Counted from the first letter of the stretch, positions 1-6,652 are shown. The stretch: 13,952 nucleotides of DNA from Syntrophobacterales bacterium (GCA_021159265.1 JAGGSD010000167.1:1-13952); one strand, 5' to 3'. Translations and numbers: made by a program. The notes: a model not told the origin generated them from the letters alone.

Positions 1-56
1 CGCTCCGCTCCTCAGAATGACACTACGTGAACTTTTTACAAATGTATCAATTTTGG
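1..56. repeat. Edge of a dispersed inverted-repeat element (partial)
   Basis: Positions 29-54, read on the minus strand, resemble the outer arm of the inverted-repeat element at 11053-11218: both carry the core GTAAAAAGT after a TTGAT-CATT stretch, with about 24 of 28 positions alike by eye. The inner sequence (1-28) differs from that element, and the rest lies outside the window. It follows directly downstream of the small minus-strand gene ending at 74. It may be one end of a related but different short element. Confidence 0.4.
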
Positions 57-73
57 TTATTTGCAAAAGCAGC

Positions 74-322
74 CTATTTACGATTCAATGCCTGCTCCAC
101 AAAATTGTTCAATCTTTCCTTACTACCTGTCCATGACCTTGTGTTATCGAGTAAAAATTCCGACATTTTATTCACCATACAGCTCGAACAAAGGTGAATC
201 ATTTTCAAGCTTGTGATTTGCCGCACAATGAACAATTTCTCCGAGGTTTGGCCGCACAAAAAACATCTGCCAGGTATATCTTCCTCATGTAATTCGTAGT
301 AATCTTCATCACAGCATTTCAT
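74..322 (-). CDS. Small cysteine-rich (probable zinc-binding) protein
   Basis: An 82-residue protein I cannot name. A CFLC pair near residue 20 and a CSSC pair near residue 46 are spaced like the two knuckles of a zinc ribbon; KCC at residues 2-4 adds two more cysteines. The C-terminal half is helical-looking and lacks a signal peptide or membrane segment, so it is probably cytoplasmic. It is the last gene of a unit with a receiver protein and a REC-kinase, so a role in signalling or DNA/protein binding is a guess. The ATG at 322 has an AGGG about 9 bases upstream. Oddly, the same frame stays open upstream to the TAG that ends the kinase at 380, with no ATG, GTG, TTG or CTG, yet encodes CEIC and GC. 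The true start may therefore be a non-standard codon, or the frame may be an in-phase extension of the kinase. Confidence 0.6.
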   Translation of the reverse strand: MKCCDEDYYELHEEDIPGRCFLCGQTSEKLFIVRQITSLKMIHLCSSCMVNKMSEFLLDNTRSWTGSKERLNNFVEQALNRK

Positions 323-379
323 AAATGGACACCCTGAGCTGGAAAAACCACAAATTTCACAACTAAAATCAAGGGTACT

Positions 380-1477
380 CTATTTGGGAAATTTTAACAC
401 AAAGGTTGTGCCTTTCCCCACTTGCGACGAAACTTCTATCTTTCCGCCGTGAGCTTCCATGATCTTCCTGCAAAAATTAAGCCCCAGCCCAGAGCCCTTT
501 TGCTCTTCTCCTTCTCTCTTCACACTGTAAAACGGTTCAAAAATAAAAGGCAACTTTTCCTTGGGAATACCCATTCCTGTATCCGATATGCTTATACTAA
601 CATAGTATTCATCATGCCCGGCACGTATAGATACTTTGCCACCGCTTGGTGTATATTTTGCGGCATTGCCCATGATATTCGTAAGAACCCTCATCAGACT
701 TTCCCCGTCTCCGGTTACTTCCGGTATATCATCCGAAACATCCGTCTCTATTGTAAGCTCTCTTATATGGTAAAGTGGAGCAATTTCTTCTACACTTCGT
801 GTAATGATGCCGGGAATATCAACAGGGTTTTTCTCCGGTTCGAAAATACCGCTCTCTATATGGCTTATATCCAGCCAGTGTTCAACGAGAGCTTTCAGGC
901 CTTGAATACGTTTATTACACCGTTCGATAATATCATTGGCATCTTTATCCAGGCAACGACCCGCTACCGCCCTGAGGGCCTCTAAATATTGTTCAATAAC
1001 CAAAAGGGGTGAACGCATCTCGTGGCTCACAAAGGTGATAAAATTCTTTTCCATCTGCTCTTTTTCATCCCTCAACATCCTCGTTTCCATCTTGAGGTTG
1101 CGGTGTTCAAAAGCACGTTTGACTACAGCCCTTAACTGGTCGGGGGTGAAGGGTTTAGGAAGGTAGTCATACGCCCCTTTCTTCATAGATTCTACTGCGG
1201 AGACTATTGATGCGTAACCGGTGATCACAATCGAGACAATGTCGGGTATATCCCTTGAGAGGAAATCTATGATTTCCATGCCCGACATGGAAGGCATCTT
1301 CAGGTCAACAAAGGCTATCTCAGGCTTGCTTTCCCTGGCAATCCTGATGCCCTCCTTGCCGTTTTCCGCTGTGAGCACAACATGCCCGGATTTTTCCAAG
1401 GCCTGTTTGCACCCATCTCGTATGGATTCTTCATCATCGATTATTAAAATGAGTCCCTTATCGGTATTTACTGCCAT
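380..1477 (-). CDS. REC-first histidine kinase (response regulator fused to HisKA-HATPase)
   Basis: A 365-residue soluble signalling protein. Residues 8-122 form a receiver domain with acidic pair D14/D15, phosphoacceptor D58, T86 and K108. A short coiled linker leads to HisKA with H152 in SHEMRSPL, then a HATPase with N-box N267/N271, D299 in DTGMGIP, FIFEPF (311-316) and GSGLGL (328-333). All catalytic residues are present, so it should be both phosphorylated on D58 and able to autophosphorylate H152. There is no membrane segment, so input must come through the receiver domain from another kinase. The gene starts 6 bases after the stand-alone receiver gene and is followed by the small cysteine-rich gene, forming one unit. 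It ends in the usual HATPase tail GKGTTFVLKFPK before TAG. The protein it signals to is not identifiable here; the neighbouring receiver is the obvious candidate. Confidence 0.93.
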   Translation of the reverse strand: MAVNTDKGLILIIDDEESIRDGCKQALEKSGHVVLTAENGKEGIRIARESKPEIAFVDLKMPSMSGMEIIDFLSRDIPDIVSIVITGYASIVSAVESMKKGAYDYLPKPFTPDQLRAVVKRAFEHRNLKMETRMLRDEKEQMEKNFITFVSHEMRSPLLVIEQYLEALRAVAGRCLDKDANDIIERCNKRIQGLKALVEHWLDISHIESGIFEPEKNPVDIPGIITRSVEEIAPLYHIRELTIETDVSDDIPEVTGDGESLMRVLTNIMGNAAKYTPSGGKVSIRAGHDEYYVSISISDTGMGIPKEKLPFIFEPFYSVKREGEEQKGSGLGLNFCRKIMEAHGGKIEVSSQVGKGTTFVLKFPK

Positions 1478-1483
1478 ATACTA

Positions 1484-1870
1484 TTATCCCAGCAGTCGCT
1501 TGACATGTTTGAGAAGATCATCGGCCTTGACAGGCTTGTTCAGCACCAGGTCTACCCTTGGAGATTCCTCTGAGGGTTCAAATGACTGGTAGGGTCCCTG
1601 AAGATCAACTCCACTCAGCATGATCAATGGCATGTCTTTCCCTGCTTCTATGGAACGGATCTTTGATACCACAGTGAATCCCTCACCCCATGTCTCCATC
1701 ATCATATCCGTAATGGTAAGGTCAGGAGAAACCGATTTTACCATTTCCACACCGCTCTTCCCATCTTCTGCCAGAAAGACCTCGTATCCGCCACTCTCAA
1801 GTATAATTTTGGTTGCCATTAAAAAATCCCTGTCATCATCTATCAGGAGTATCTTTTTCTTCGCAGTCAT
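1484..1870 (-). CDS. Stand-alone receiver-domain response regulator
   Basis: A 128-residue CheY-like protein consisting of a receiver domain only, with no output domain. Acidic residues D11/D12/D13, phosphoacceptor D55 in TDMMME, S86 in place of the more common Thr (LSG) and K112 in NKP are all visible. An insertion of about 10 residues lies between the strand carrying S86 and the NKP lysine, longer than in CheY. It probably works as a phosphotransfer intermediate or a protein-protein switch with the kinase encoded 6 bases downstream. A strong Shine-Dalgarno sequence, AAGGGGGTGA (1877-1886), precedes the ATG. It is the first gene after the sigma-54 promoter at 1909-1925, with a predicted leader of about 28 bases. 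Confidence 0.92.
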   Translation of the reverse strand: MTAKKKILLIDDDRDFLMATKIILESGGYEVFLAEDGKSGVEMVKSVSPDLTITDMMMETWGEGFTVVSKIRSIEAGKDMPLIMLSGVDLQGPYQSFEPSEESPRVDLVLNKPVKADDLLKHVKRLLG

Positions 1871-1908
1871 AATAGTTCACCCCCTTAACTTGTTCTGCAG
1901 TCTGTTAC

Positions 1909-1925
1909 TGCAAAGCAAATGCCAA
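1909..1925 (-). promoter_or_regulatory. Sigma-54 (-24/-12) promoter for the receiver/kinase operon
   Basis: Read on the minus strand the sequence is TTGGCATTTGCTTTGCA. Compared with the consensus YTGGCACGRNNNTTGCW, the YTGGCA and TTGCW blocks match fully and the GG and GC dinucleotides are exactly 12 bases apart. Transcription would start near 1898, giving a leader of about 28 bases that contains the Shine-Dalgarno sequence of the receiver gene. The nearest upstream gene encodes an NtrC-family activator, which fits. Confidence 0.75.
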
Positions 1926-1986
1926 AATATAATGTGTTGATTTATTTGGGAAAATTGGATGACTAAAAAGAAGTGATCATTTGAGA

Positions 1987-2023
1987 GGGGCAAAATTCCC
2001 CATACGCGGGGAAGATAACCCCG
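1987..2023. promoter_or_regulatory. Candidate enhancer-binding site (GGGG/CCCC dyads)
   Basis: A perfect inverted repeat TTCCCC-N6-GGGGAA occupies 1996-2013, flanked by a GGGG at 1987-1990 and a CCCC at 2019-2022 that can form alternative dyads. The centre lies about 105 bases upstream of the predicted sigma-54 start site, the usual distance for an NtrC-type activator site. The link to the regulator encoded at 2459-3811 is inferred. Confidence 0.4.
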
Positions 2024-2054
2024 GATCCATGACTTCCAACCCAAGAATCCAAAG

Positions 2055-2123
2055 CAGGCACGGGCGTGTCCCTGCCTGCTCCGCGAGCAGCGCGGCAGGC
2101 TGACACGCGCAGACAGGCACGGG
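2055..2123. repeat. GC-rich palindromic intergenic repeat
   Basis: A GC-rich block unlike its AT-rich surroundings. GCGTGTC (2064-2070) pairs with GACACGC (2102-2108), and inside it CTGCC/GGCAG and TGCT/AGCA arms extend an imperfect hairpin. The hairpin is bracketed by a direct repeat CAGGCACGGG at 2055-2064 and 2114-2123. It resembles a REP- or MITE-like unit. An 87-codon frame across it is not credible as a gene. Confidence 0.5.
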
Positions 2124-2182
2124 ATACAAAACAATATCAAATAACAGTTTTAACATGTTGTCTTGTGGCCCGAAACAGTTCT

Positions 2183-2252
2183 TAATGTTTTGAACATTAT
2201 GTATTCGGATTTGTTTCGAATTTCGATATTCGAGTTTCGAATTTATTTTCTG
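2183..2252 (+). repeat. AT-rich dispersed repeat, copy A
   Basis: Contains ATGTTTTGAACATT, then ATTCGGATTTGTTTCG, then TTCGAATTT. The same three blocks in the same order occur on the minus strand at 13886-13947 with different spacer lengths. It also has internal TTCGAATTTCGA-type redundancy. It lies in the roughly 320-base gap (2141-2458) between the NtrC-type gene and the GC-rich repeat; apart from this repeat and a small hairpin at 2362-2378 I see nothing else in that gap. Confidence 0.6.
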
Positions 2253-2354
2253 CCAGAAAAAACATGTATTTTACAAATAAGGAACTGGAAATAAATAAGT
2301 CATTGGAATTAGCGCTCTGATTTAGGTTAGTTTTGGTCGATCCGATTGAACAAA

Positions 2355-2378
2355 AACACAGAATTAGCAAAGCTAATT
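2355..2378 (-). terminator. Possible Rho-independent terminator after the NtrC-type gene
   Basis: On the minus strand AATTAGC-TTT-GCTAATT forms a perfect 7-bp stem with a 3-base loop and is followed by CTGTGTTTTTG. It lies about 80 bases past the stop codon at 2459. The stem is AT-rich and the T-run is interrupted, so the call is weak. Confidence 0.35.
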
Positions 2379-2458
2379 TGAGGATTTTGTAAATGAGGAG
2401 CGGCTAAAGATGGCCTGAAGCAGAGATGCGAAAACGATGAGTTATTAATTTTCAGTCC

Positions 2459-3811
2459 CTAAGCACCAAATTGTTCCATCCTTATGCCATAGTTGCGTAT
2501 CTTCATCCTCAGGGTTTTTCTATCAATGCCGAGGAATTTTGCCGTCTTGCCGATCTGAAAGTTGAAGTGCCGTAAGACTTTCTCTATGTGATCTTTTTCA
2601 ACATCGACCAGGGTCATCTTACCTGAAAGAGAATCCACTACCGGAATCCTTGCTCCTCTGTTCTGCCCGTAGTAAAGAATGTCGGACAGGTTGACAACGT
2701 CATTTTCGCAAAGCACACATAAACGTTCCATGGTATTCTTCAGTTCTCTGACATTGCCGGGCCAGCTGTACGAGGTTAGCGATTTCTTTGCCTCTTCCGA
2801 GAGGCGTTGCACCTTGCTATTGTGTCTCTTTTTATATATATCAAAATAATGCCGGGCAATAGGCAGTATGTCGGATTTGTGTTTCCTCAATGGTTCTATA
2901 TCTATGGGTACCACTGAAATCCTGTAAAACAAGTCTTCTCTGAATTTACCAGATTCCACTTCTGCCCGGATATCCTTATTTGTTGCAACTATAAGTCTAA
3001 CGTCCACTTTTTCAGGCGATGAACTGCCAACCCGCGGGACCTCCTGTTCCTGGATTACCCTTAACAGCTTGGCCTGGATGTTAAGACTGATATTGGAAAT
3101 CTCGTCAAGGAACAAGGTCCCCTTGTCTGCCATCTGGAAACGTCCCTCGCGTGATTCTGTGGCTCCGCTGAACGCCCCTTTGACATGACCGAAAAGTTCG
3201 CTTTCCATCAGGTTTTCAACCAATGAAGAGCAGTCAACGGGGATAAATGGTTTGTTACTCCTCTTGCTGAGACCGTGTATGATACGCGCGACAAGTTCTT
3301 TTCCTGTGCCACTCTCTCCCGTAATAAGTACTGTGCTGTCTGTTTGTGCTATCCGCCGAATAGTTTCCTTAAGTTCTTTCATGTAATCGCTGTTGCCGAT
3401 CAACACGGAAAGAGTTCCTGCTATATCCCGCATATCATACCTGACCAGGGCATCCTCCACCGCTTTTTTAAGCTCCTTTGCGCTGAAAGGTTTTGTCAAA
3501 AAATTATGGGCGCCGTATCTCATGGCTTCAACAGCCATTTCAATGGTCCCGTACCCTGTAATAATTATGACCCGCGCAGATATGGAACTCTTATATTTGA
3601 GCTTTCTCAGTATATCCAGGCCTCCCATCCCGGGCATCCGTATATCAAGCAGAACGAGGTCATAAATATCTTTGAGCGCCATTTCAAGGCCATAGAGCGC
3701 GTCTCCTGTACTTTCAACCCGATAGCCCATACGGGAAAGGGTTTGACGACAGGCATCCCGTATCGACTCTTCATCGTCTATAATAAGAATTTTTACTGTT
3801 TCCTTAAACAA
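2459..3811 (-). CDS. NtrC-family sigma-54-dependent response regulator
   Basis: A transcription activator of 450 residues if it starts at the TTG at 3811. Receiver domain: D12/D13, phosphoacceptor D56, T85, K107. AAA+ domain: Walker A GESGTGKE (165-172), the sigma-54 contact loop as GAFSGA (212-217) in place of GAFTGA, and Walker B GTLFLDEI (231-238). A Fis-type helix-turn-helix lies near 405-447. Phosphorylation should drive oligomerisation and ATP-dependent opening of sigma-54 promoters. The frame stays open to an ATG at 3916, but those extra 35 residues lie wholly over the end of the kinase gene and match no receiver domain. The TTG is preceded by AGAGGG at good spacing and puts the receiver start in the normal place. 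The gene overlaps the sensor-kinase gene by 8 bases, indicating translational coupling and a cognate pair. The likely target is the promoter at 1909-1925. Confidence 0.92.
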   Translation of the reverse strand: MFKETVKILIIDDEESIRDACRQTLSRMGYRVESTGDALYGLEMALKDIYDLVLLDIRMPGMGGLDILRKLKYKSSISARVIIITGYGTIEMAVEAMRYGAHNFLTKPFSAKELKKAVEDALVRYDMRDIAGTLSVLIGNSDYMKELKETIRRIAQTDSTVLITGESGTGKELVARIIHGLSKRSNKPFIPVDCSSLVENLMESELFGHVKGAFSGATESREGRFQMADKGTLFLDEISNISLNIQAKLLRVIQEQEVPRVGSSSPEKVDVRLIVATNKDIRAEVESGKFREDLFYRISVVPIDIEPLRKHKSDILPIARHYFDIYKKRHNSKVQRLSEEAKKSLTSYSWPGNVRELKNTMERLCVLCENDVVNLSDILYYGQNRGARIPVVDSLSGKMTLVDVEKDHIEKVLRHFNFQIGKTAKFLGIDRKTLRMKIRNYGIRMEQFGA

Positions 3812-5900
3812 TACTTGATCCCTCTTTCTTTTCCCTGTCAGCGTCTCTGTCCATTTCCGTGTCTGCAGGCAGGAAAATGTTAAAGGTTGTTCCTTTACCG
3901 GGTTCGCTTTCCACATCGATGAAACCGTTATGTCTTTGGATTATCCCATATGCGATGGGCAATCCAAGACCGGTTCCCTGTCCGGGTTCTTTTGTTGTAA
4001 AAAAGGGTTCAAAAACATGTGGCAGATAAGCCTTGTCTATCCCCTTGCCCGTGTCTGATATGGTTATTTTTACTGTCTTGGTACTGGCCAATAGACATAT
4101 TCTTTCTGTTTCTGTTTGCGCCTCTTCCTCTGTCCTATCCGAAAGCCAGTCGAGCAACTTCGTTGTTATTGTGAGTCTGCCCCTCCCCTCCATGGCATCA
4201 GCAGCATTTATAAAGAGATTCAAAAAAACCTGTTCCAATCTTGACCTGTCCCCTTTTATGTCAGGGAGGTCATCTGCAAGCTGTGTGTTTATCTCTATTC
4301 CAAGAAACATGGATTGGTCCTTTACCAGATTCAGCGATGTAAGGATGACATTGTTTATTTGAAAGGGCAGCATTTCACTGGAAGGAGTTCTGGCAAAATC
4401 TAAAAGATTCTGTACGATTTCTTTACACCTGTTAGTTTGATATATGATCTTTTCCACATTTTCTCGTCCTGCCGGATTATCTTCGGGAAACTCCTCAAGC
4501 AGAAGACTGCTGTACAGAAGAATCCCCCCTAACGGATTATTTATCTCATGAGCCACCCCCGCTGCCATCTGCCCCAGAGAGACCAGCCTTTCTGTCCTTG
4601 TGAGTTGCTGAAATGCTTCCTGCAGCCTGTTATCACGGTCCTTTAACGATTTCACCATGTTATTGAATGCCTCGTCCAGTATGTCAAACTCTGAAGATTT
4701 GTCACGTGGCAGTTGGTGATCGAGATTGCCGGATGCGATGACCTCGGTAGCGTGTTTCAGAATGCGTATCTTTTTTATGATGCTATGACCCAGGGAAAAG
4801 GAAATGACAAAAGCTATTACCATACCAAGGCCTGTTACCCCCAGGAATGTCCAGATGGTCAACAGCTTCATGTCCCTGTATTTCGCTTCCAATATCCCTG
4901 TGTAAAGCATCCCTATTATATTTTTATTAATATCATATATGGGAGTGTAGGAACTGATGTACCAATTGTTTACAACAAATGCCCTTCCTGTCCAGTCTCT
5001 GCCCTGTTCAATAACTTTTTTATACACTTCCCTGGATACAATGGTCCCAATTGCCCTCTTGTAATCTTTTGTCATCACATTGGTGGCTATGCGCACCCCC
5101 CCCTGGAATATGGTAGCAAAACCCATATCGCGATCTTCATACTTTTCATCAAGGTATACAGTCGCTTTTACTTTATCCACAATGGCATAATTCCTGTTCA
5201 GCAGGATACCCCCAACCAGTGCCCCCAAAAAATTTTTTTCCCTGTCAACAATAGGACAGGCTACTTCCAATACCATGCCCTCTGAGAGATGACTTTCCTT
5301 AACCTCAATAGACTGTGGAGTCTTTATGATAGCCATCTCAATCCGTGAAGAAAGCTCCGGATTTTCCCTCTCAATGAGCCTGATGGGCATGAGTTCAGTG
5401 GCCGACTGGAGCGTTTTTTCTTCAAGACATTTCCTTACAACAGGATCCAGTAGGACGTTGTCTCCGCTGACCCCAGGATTAAATGCCCTGTACAGCACTG
5501 TGCCGTCGGCATCCACTAAAGAAAGCATATCGATACTCATATAATAGGAATCTTTCGGAGTACAAGATATTTGGGTTCCCTCATGGATTAATCTCTTAAG
5601 CTCCTCCCCCACATGAAGGGTGCCGGAGGCAGTTGTCTCATGCAAAGAAAATTGCAATGCAATATAGCGAATCCGGCATGCCAGTTTTTCTATGCTGTAA
5701 TTGTAGATTAATTTTGCTGTGTTGATATCCTGTTGCACCCTCCCTCGCACCTCATTTACGGTATTCTCGTCTATCACTCTTATTCCCACAAAGGTGGCTA
5801 CCGCGCCGGTAAGACATGTGGCTATCAGGAAACCCAGAACAAGACGCTTTTGCAGATTTGCCATGAAAAGTTTATTCAACAACTCTTTGATAAATTTCAT
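3804..5900 (-). CDS. Cache-HAMP membrane sensor histidine kinase
   Basis: A membrane sensor kinase of 698 residues from the ATG at 5900. Membrane segments near residues 20-42 and 347-370 bracket an extracytoplasmic region of about 300 residues. Its second half (GFATIFQGGVRIAT, then NNWYISSYTPIYD and GMLYTGI) is typical of Cache_3-Cache_2 ligand-binding modules, which usually sense small organic molecules. HAMP (about 370-422) is followed by HisKA with H451 in VAHEINNPLGG, and a HATPase with N565, D616 in DTGKGID and GTGLGL (642-647). About 25 residues rich in Glu/Thr are inserted before the DTGKGID box. The frame can be extended to a GTG at 5954 (716 residues), but those residues are Cys- and Gly-rich and overlap a GC dyad, so I prefer the ATG. 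It shares an operon with the NtrC-type regulator. Confidence 0.92.
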   Translation of the reverse strand: MKFIKELLNKLFMANLQKRLVLGFLIATCLTGAVATFVGIRVIDENTVNEVRGRVQQDINTAKLIYNYSIEKLACRIRYIALQFSLHETTASGTLHVGEELKRLIHEGTQISCTPKDSYYMSIDMLSLVDADGTVLYRAFNPGVSGDNVLLDPVVRKCLEEKTLQSATELMPIRLIERENPELSSRIEMAIIKTPQSIEVKESHLSEGMVLEVACPIVDREKNFLGALVGGILLNRNYAIVDKVKATVYLDEKYEDRDMGFATIFQGGVRIATNVMTKDYKRAIGTIVSREVYKKVIEQGRDWTGRAFVVNNWYISSYTPIYDINKNIIGMLYTGILEAKYRDMKLLTIWTFLGVTGLGMVIAFVISFSLGHSIIKKIRILKHATEVIASGNLDHQLPRDKSSEFDILDEAFNNMVKSLKDRDNRLQEAFQQLTRTERLVSLGQMAAGVAHEINNPLGGILLYSSLLLEEFPEDNPAGRENVEKIIYQTNRCKEIVQNLLDFARTPSSEMLPFQINNVILTSLNLVKDQSMFLGIEINTQLADDLPDIKGDRSRLEQVFLNLFINAADAMEGRGRLTITTKLLDWLSDRTEEEAQTETERICLLASTKTVKITISDTGKGIDKAYLPHVFEPFFTTKEPGQGTGLGLPIAYGIIQRHNGFIDVESEPGKGTTFNIFLPADTEMDRDADREKKEGSSIV

Positions 5901-5949
5901 CGTAGATTCCCGCGGTGTCCAACAAATGATAATACAGCAAAGCCCCCCA

Positions 5950-5969
5950 CCCACCGGGTGGGAATTCCC
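5950..5969. promoter_or_regulatory. Dyads upstream of the sensor-kinase gene
   Basis: CCCACC-G-GGTGGG (5950-5962) overlaps the perfect palindrome GGGAATTCCC (5960-5969). They sit 50-70 bases upstream of the ATG at 5900 and may be an operator or part of a structured leader. On the minus strand a TATTAT resembling a -10 lies between them and the ATG, without a good -35. The binding protein is unknown. Confidence 0.3.
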
Positions 5970-5986
5970 TGTGAGGAAAACATTTA

Positions 5987-6255
5987 GTAACTACTCAGGT
6001 TCACAGTTCAGGGGTTCAAGGTTCAACAGTTGAATGAAGAGAAATGAGTAATATTTCAATAAACACGGGCAGGGGTGACTTTAGTCGCCCCTGCCGGGAG
6101 GTTAAAACCTCCCCTCCCCTCATTTACTGGAACTCTTTTAACCGTGAACGGTTCGACGGCTCGACTGAGCTCACGCCGAAGTCTCGCCGAAGGCTGAGCT
6201 CGTCGCAGGCTCGCCGAAGGCTGTGAACCTTGAACCTGTCAACCTGAGTAGTTAC
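5987..6255. mobile_element. MITE-like element, copy 1 (GTAAC termini, 8-bp target duplication)
   Basis: A 269-bp non-coding element. The termini are perfect 15-bp inverted repeats, GTAACTACTCAGGTT (5987-6001) and its complement (6241-6255), continuing inward as an imperfect repeat over about 35-43 bases (GTTCAAGGTTC on both sides). It is flanked by a perfect direct repeat AACATTTA at 5979-5986 and 6256-6263, the mark of transposition. GTAA ends plus an 8-bp duplication are the pattern of IS66-family insertion sequences, so a transposase of that type may mobilise it; none is encoded here. The interior holds two hairpins (6068-6113) and a TTCGACGG/CTGAGCTC/GCCGAAGG module (6148-6224) shared with copy 2 at 12468-12676. 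It lies upstream of the sensor-kinase operon and may separate it from an older promoter. Confidence 0.85.
6068..6113. repeat. Two adjacent strong hairpins inside MITE copy 1
   Basis: GGCAGGGGTGAC (6068-6079) pairs with 6084-6095 in a 12-bp stem with one G-T pair and a 4-base loop. Directly next to it, GGGAGGTT (6096-6103) pairs perfectly with AACCTCCC (6106-6113) across a 2-base loop. This hairpin pair is missing from copy 2 and accounts for most of the 60-bp size difference, so it may be a separate small repeat nested in the element. Confidence 0.65.
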
Positions 6256-6281
6256 AACATTTATTCATATTGCACCCCTTA

Positions 6282-6317
6282 CCCAGCCTACAAGGCGGGG
6301 CTTACAGGACGCGTCCT
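6282..6317. repeat. Hairpin followed by a 12-bp palindrome
   Basis: CCC-A-GCCT / AGGC-G-GGG (6282-6300) forms a 7-bp stem with one A-G mismatch and a 3-base loop. AGGACGCGTCCT (6306-6317) is a perfect 12-bp palindrome. Both lie in the gap between MITE copy 1 and the remnant frame at 6372. No T-run follows on either strand, so neither looks like a Rho-independent terminator. Confidence 0.4.
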
Positions 6318-6371
6318 CTGTCATAAGCAAGTAATCTGTCCGGTTTATAATGAGTCGCCAGGCAGTGACCA

Positions 6372-6623
6372 ATGAAACGAACAGAAATATTACAGGAGAC
6401 CATGAAGAAGTGTATACCAGGGGATCAAGTTGCCGTTTGACCTATGGTGATCTATCTGGTTCGTATGCTTAGAAAGGGCGGCTTACTGGTAATCAGCGCC
6501 GAATTCAGCCTCAGTGGCTACAGATCTGCCCACATTATTGTGGAGTGGATGAAAGAACACCTTGACTTGAGGAAAATCATCGACTGCAAGAGCGATGTAA
6601 GGCGATCAAGAACGCCATCATAA
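6372..6623 (+). pseudogene. Short reading frame interrupted by an in-frame TGA (gene remnant)
   Basis: From the ATG at 6372 an 83-codon frame runs to a TAA at 6621-6623, broken once by TGA at 6438-6440. The 22 codons before it (MKRTEILQETMKKCIPGDQV onward) and the 59 codons after it (from ATG 6444) both look like ordinary protein. The second part contains MLRKGGLLVIS followed by EWMKEHLDLRKIID. The LRKGG-LLVI pattern is weakly reminiscent of the strand after the catalytic motif in class I methyltransferases, but I cannot assign a family. The start has no good Shine-Dalgarno. It is most likely a decayed fragment. It is also the only coding-like content in the gap between MITE copy 1 and the TPR gene. 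Confidence 0.35.
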
Positions 6624-6652
6624 GTCAACTGGCGACTTGACCCCTTTTCCTC

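Noticed and set aside
422..985. 187-codon plus-strand open frame
   Set aside because: It is antisense to the REC-kinase gene, which has all its catalytic motifs; the plus-strand product has no recognisable motif.
1877..2140. 87-codon minus-strand open frame
   Set aside because: It runs through the sigma-54 promoter, the dyads and the GC-rich palindrome; its Cys/Arg/Ser-rich product resembles translated repeat DNA.
3812..3916. N-terminal extension of the NtrC-type regulator from the ATG at 3916
   Set aside because: It overlaps the kinase gene completely, lacks receiver-domain similarity, and the TTG at 3811 has a good ribosome binding site.
5925..5955. Possible sigma-54 promoter in front of the sensor kinase (GG...TTTGCT on the minus strand)
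   Set aside because: The GG-to-GC distance is off by one base and the -24 block does not match TGGCA.
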